64,000 nucleotides of DNA from Candidatus Omnitrophota bacterium (GTDB taxonomy: Bacteria; Hinthialibacterota; Hinthialibacteria; Hinthialibacterales; JAKPRU01): NCBI GenBank assembly GCA_029570205.1, contig JAKQSI010000114.1, positions 39,939 through 103,938 of the forward strand, written 5' to 3'. A model generated the notes under the pieces. The model was not told the origin of the DNA. It saw only the letters and a program-made list of their open reading frames with translations, and made no database searches. Both the position numbers and the translations under genes were made by a program. The number at the start of each line of letters is the position of its first letter. Positions within the stretch are counted from its first letter, which is position 1. Positions 62,247 to 64,000 of the stretch are shown here, in pieces.

Positions 62247-63806
62247 CTACAATTCCTTGATCCGGATTTTGCGGAACCAGACCTTGCAACGATGGTCCTG
62301 CAAACCGATTACGCCTTCCCGGATGCGGTCTTTCATCTGGGGAATATCATCCACGTTGAAATTATGGATCTCTTTCCCGTTCAGTATGATTCGGACCTGC
62401 GGGCCACGGCATTCGATCTCAAATGCATTCCATTCCCCCGGCCCTTTTGCGGCATCCTCTTTCGGCCCAAGAATGTTATAGACCGCACCGAAAGAGTTTC
62501 TCGGATCGGCTTCGGTTCCCCCCAGGACTTGGATTTCAAAGGCAATTCGGGATGACCGTCCCCACAGCGGCGCGCGGACAAAAATCCCGCTGTTGCCACC
62601 CTCAGAGATTTTGACTTCCACACGCAGAATGAAGTCCTTGTATTGTCGTTGCGTTCGGAGATACGTGTTCGGCGCGGTTCCATCGCACGCGATTTCCCCA
62701 TTTTGAACCGAGAAACTCTGCCAGGAATCCGACAACGTTGTCCAACCTTTCAAGGTCCTGCCGTCGAACAGAGGCACGAATCCTTCCTCTTTTTCGCCGG
62801 GTTCCAACACGCCGGTGGCATCTTCCACACGTGTGGCAGCGGCATCTTCGGGAATCGGTCCGTGCAGGGCCAGTTGCGCGGCGCATACGGCTTTCAGGAA
62901 CCAGGCGATTCCTGTACCTGACTCAGCCGATTGCCCGCCGATATCAAACCGGGGAGAATCCCCTTCGCAGATACTTGGAAACCGGCCGATCAGATAAGCG
63001 CCTTTCATTCCCGCGATTTTTTCCGTAACGAGGTTGAGTTGCGGGTGAGGTTTGCCCGGGACCTCCGGATCTTCCGCCACACACGACACAATGACCGGCT
63101 TCTGGATGTACGCGCTTGGAATCGGCGCGGTCAATGATCGATCCCAGAACAGGGCATCGACCGGCTCTGTAATGGCGACGAATTGAGGGGAGCGGATGCG
63201 GATTTTTGCGGTGTCCAGGATCTGACCCATATCCGCGCCGATTATTCCCGGGAATCCCTCTTTGCCCTGGCGAAGAAGATCGACGTATTTTTTCAAATCG
63301 TTTGGACTGGGAACGGTTCCGAGGTTCAATGCGACCGCTCTGGTCCTTTTGAAAGTTTTCCCCAAATCGCTCAGGGCGCGTTCACAGGCTGCCGGGGACA
63401 GCGCCGCAGCGGGATCGCCGGAGAACACACGGATCACCGTGGGCATCCAACGCTCTTCCGCAGCCCTCTGGATGCGAAGGATTCGGTCGAATAATGCGGG
63501 GTCACCAATGGAGCCGTCCTCCGCAAACACCCCGCGACCCGTGCCCGACGGTTGAAAAGACAAGGCAATGGATCCGACTCCGTATTTTGCGTACACATTC
63601 AGCGCATCGATGGCCTCTTTTGCACGTTCATCGGACAGGGCGGCTGAGGAGATGTCAACTCCCCACAGTGCGAAAGGTCCATCATTGTTGATCAGGTTCT
63701 TGCCGTCCTTCCACAAACGGGCGGCATCCGCCTGGAACGATGGGATGAGGAGAAGAAGACAGAGGAAGAGGGGAAATCTTAAGAATTTGGTGGAAATCGA
63801 GTGCAT
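62247..63806 (-). CDS. Secreted protein with C-terminal DUF1080 (3-keto-disaccharide hydrolase-like) domain
   Basis: A 519-residue secreted protein. It has a signal peptide (FPLFLCLLLLIPSFQADA). Residues about 30-315 form a TIM-barrel-like domain (GPFALWGVDISSAALSDERAKEAIDAL, YGVGSIALSFQPSGTG, FPGIIGADMGQILD). Residues about 335-518 are a DUF1080 domain (FVPLFDGRTLKGWTTLSDSWQSFSVQNGEIACDG, GNSGIFVRAP, FEIQVLGGTEADPRNSFGAVYNILGP, GEWNAFEIECRGPQVRIILNGKEIHNF, GVIGLQDHRCKVWFRKIRIKEL). DUF1080 proteins are laminarin-like sandwich proteins, some shown to hydrolyse 3-keto-glycosides. They commonly occur beside Gfo/Idh/MocA proteins that could make the 3-keto sugar, as here. The N-terminal domain's role is unknown. 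Confidence 0.85.
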   Translation of the reverse strand: MHSISTKFLRFPLFLCLLLLIPSFQADAARLWKDGKNLINNDGPFALWGVDISSAALSDERAKEAIDALNVYAKYGVGSIALSFQPSGTGRGVFAEDGSIGDPALFDRILRIQRAAEERWMPTVIRVFSGDPAAALSPAACERALSDLGKTFKRTRAVALNLGTVPSPNDLKKYVDLLRQGKEGFPGIIGADMGQILDTAKIRIRSPQFVAITEPVDALFWDRSLTAPIPSAYIQKPVIVSCVAEDPEVPGKPHPQLNLVTEKIAGMKGAYLIGRFPSICEGDSPRFDIGGQSAESGTGIAWFLKAVCAAQLALHGPIPEDAAATRVEDATGVLEPGEKEEGFVPLFDGRTLKGWTTLSDSWQSFSVQNGEIACDGTAPNTYLRTQRQYKDFILRVEVKISEGGNSGIFVRAPLWGRSSRIAFEIQVLGGTEADPRNSFGAVYNILGPKEDAAKGPGEWNAFEIECRGPQVRIILNGKEIHNFNVDDIPQMKDRIREGVIGLQDHRCKVWFRKIRIKEL

Positions 63807-63850
63807 TGTGTGGACGCTCCTTTTAGCAGCCTGTGGTTCAATGTCCCGTC

Positions 63851-63869
63851 ATTCCGGCTAAGCCGGAAT
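63851..63869. repeat. Short palindromic repeat at the window end
   Basis: ATTCCGGCT and AGCCGGAAT flank one base, giving a 19-bp palindrome of a kind widely dispersed in bacterial genomes. The last 130 bp of the window hold nothing I recognise. Confidence 0.5.
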
Positions 63870-64000
63870 CCTGGAGTTTGGCTATTTTTGGGCATAGAAG
63901 CAAGCGGAGTGAAGGGAATATAGGAGACGATGGAGATTCTGGGGCTTCGTAGTGGGTGGAGAGGGATTTGCGAAGCCGGAGAAATGGTTGGTCTGGATGG

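Overview
The window reads as a single chromosomal stretch of a Gram-negative, mainly anaerobic but oxygen-tolerant bacterium that degrades polysaccharides. The Gram-negative call rests on an MCE/Mla-type lipid transport pair with a barrel-like C-terminus. The lifestyle call rests on hybrid cluster protein, superoxide reductase, rubrerythrin, a flavodiiron oxygen reductase and cytochrome bd, together with secreted glycoside-active proteins. Tat-exported Gfo/Idh/MocA proteins, URO-D-like proteins, DUF1080 proteins and many short intergenic hairpin repeats fit a lineage near the PVC/FCB groups or a candidate phylum (Sumerlaeota- or Hydrogenedentota-like). That placement is a guess. I found no rRNA, tRNA, CRISPR array, phage or intact transposon.

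Layout. 1-16.8 kb: the 5' part of pckA, a secreted GH67/GH20-like protein, a secreted esterase, a SWIM/SNF2 pair, a glycosyltransferase, thioredoxin with a small membrane protein, and a 1448-residue secreted protein that fuses a polysaccharide-active N-terminus to the same type of esterase found alone at 4 kb. 16.8-22.8 kb: a basic histone H1-like protein, a Tat-exported Gfo/Idh/MocA protein, a URO-D-like methyltransferase, rplU, obg (without rpmA between them) and a LacI-family regulator. 23-29.7 kb: envelope or surface glycosylation, with a polyprenyl sugar phosphotransferase, two tandem MAF/DUF115 proteins and a glycosyltransferase. 29.9-45.2 kb: rpoD, a lone pseudopilin, a lamin-tail/CotH protein, an Mla ATPase-MCE pair, a B12-radical SAM protein, a methyltransferase, a CPA2 antiporter with a PTS EIIA domain, and a beta-propeller/ArnT-like membrane protein.

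45.3-56.7 kb is the most coherent unit. It is a one-strand oxygen, peroxide, superoxide and NO defence island: a Fur/PerR-like regulator with an operator-like dyad, an unrecognised ferritin-like protein, thiol peroxidase, ferritin, rubredoxin, flavodiiron protein, cydAB, a TIGR02757 protein, a metal-efflux permease with an HMA domain, rubrerythrin, desulfoferrodoxin, a broken ferredoxin gene and hcp. The logic is to detoxify superoxide and peroxide, burn O2, store iron, export metal and reduce nitrogen oxides.

56.9-64 kb: another glycosyltransferase, a membrane-anchored HEAT-repeat protein, a secreted Gfo/Idh/MocA protein, a secreted protein of unknown function and a secreted DUF1080 protein. 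The intergenic spaces here carry dispersed palindromic repeats, including an inverted pair of about 95 bp at 56.8 and 59.5 kb.
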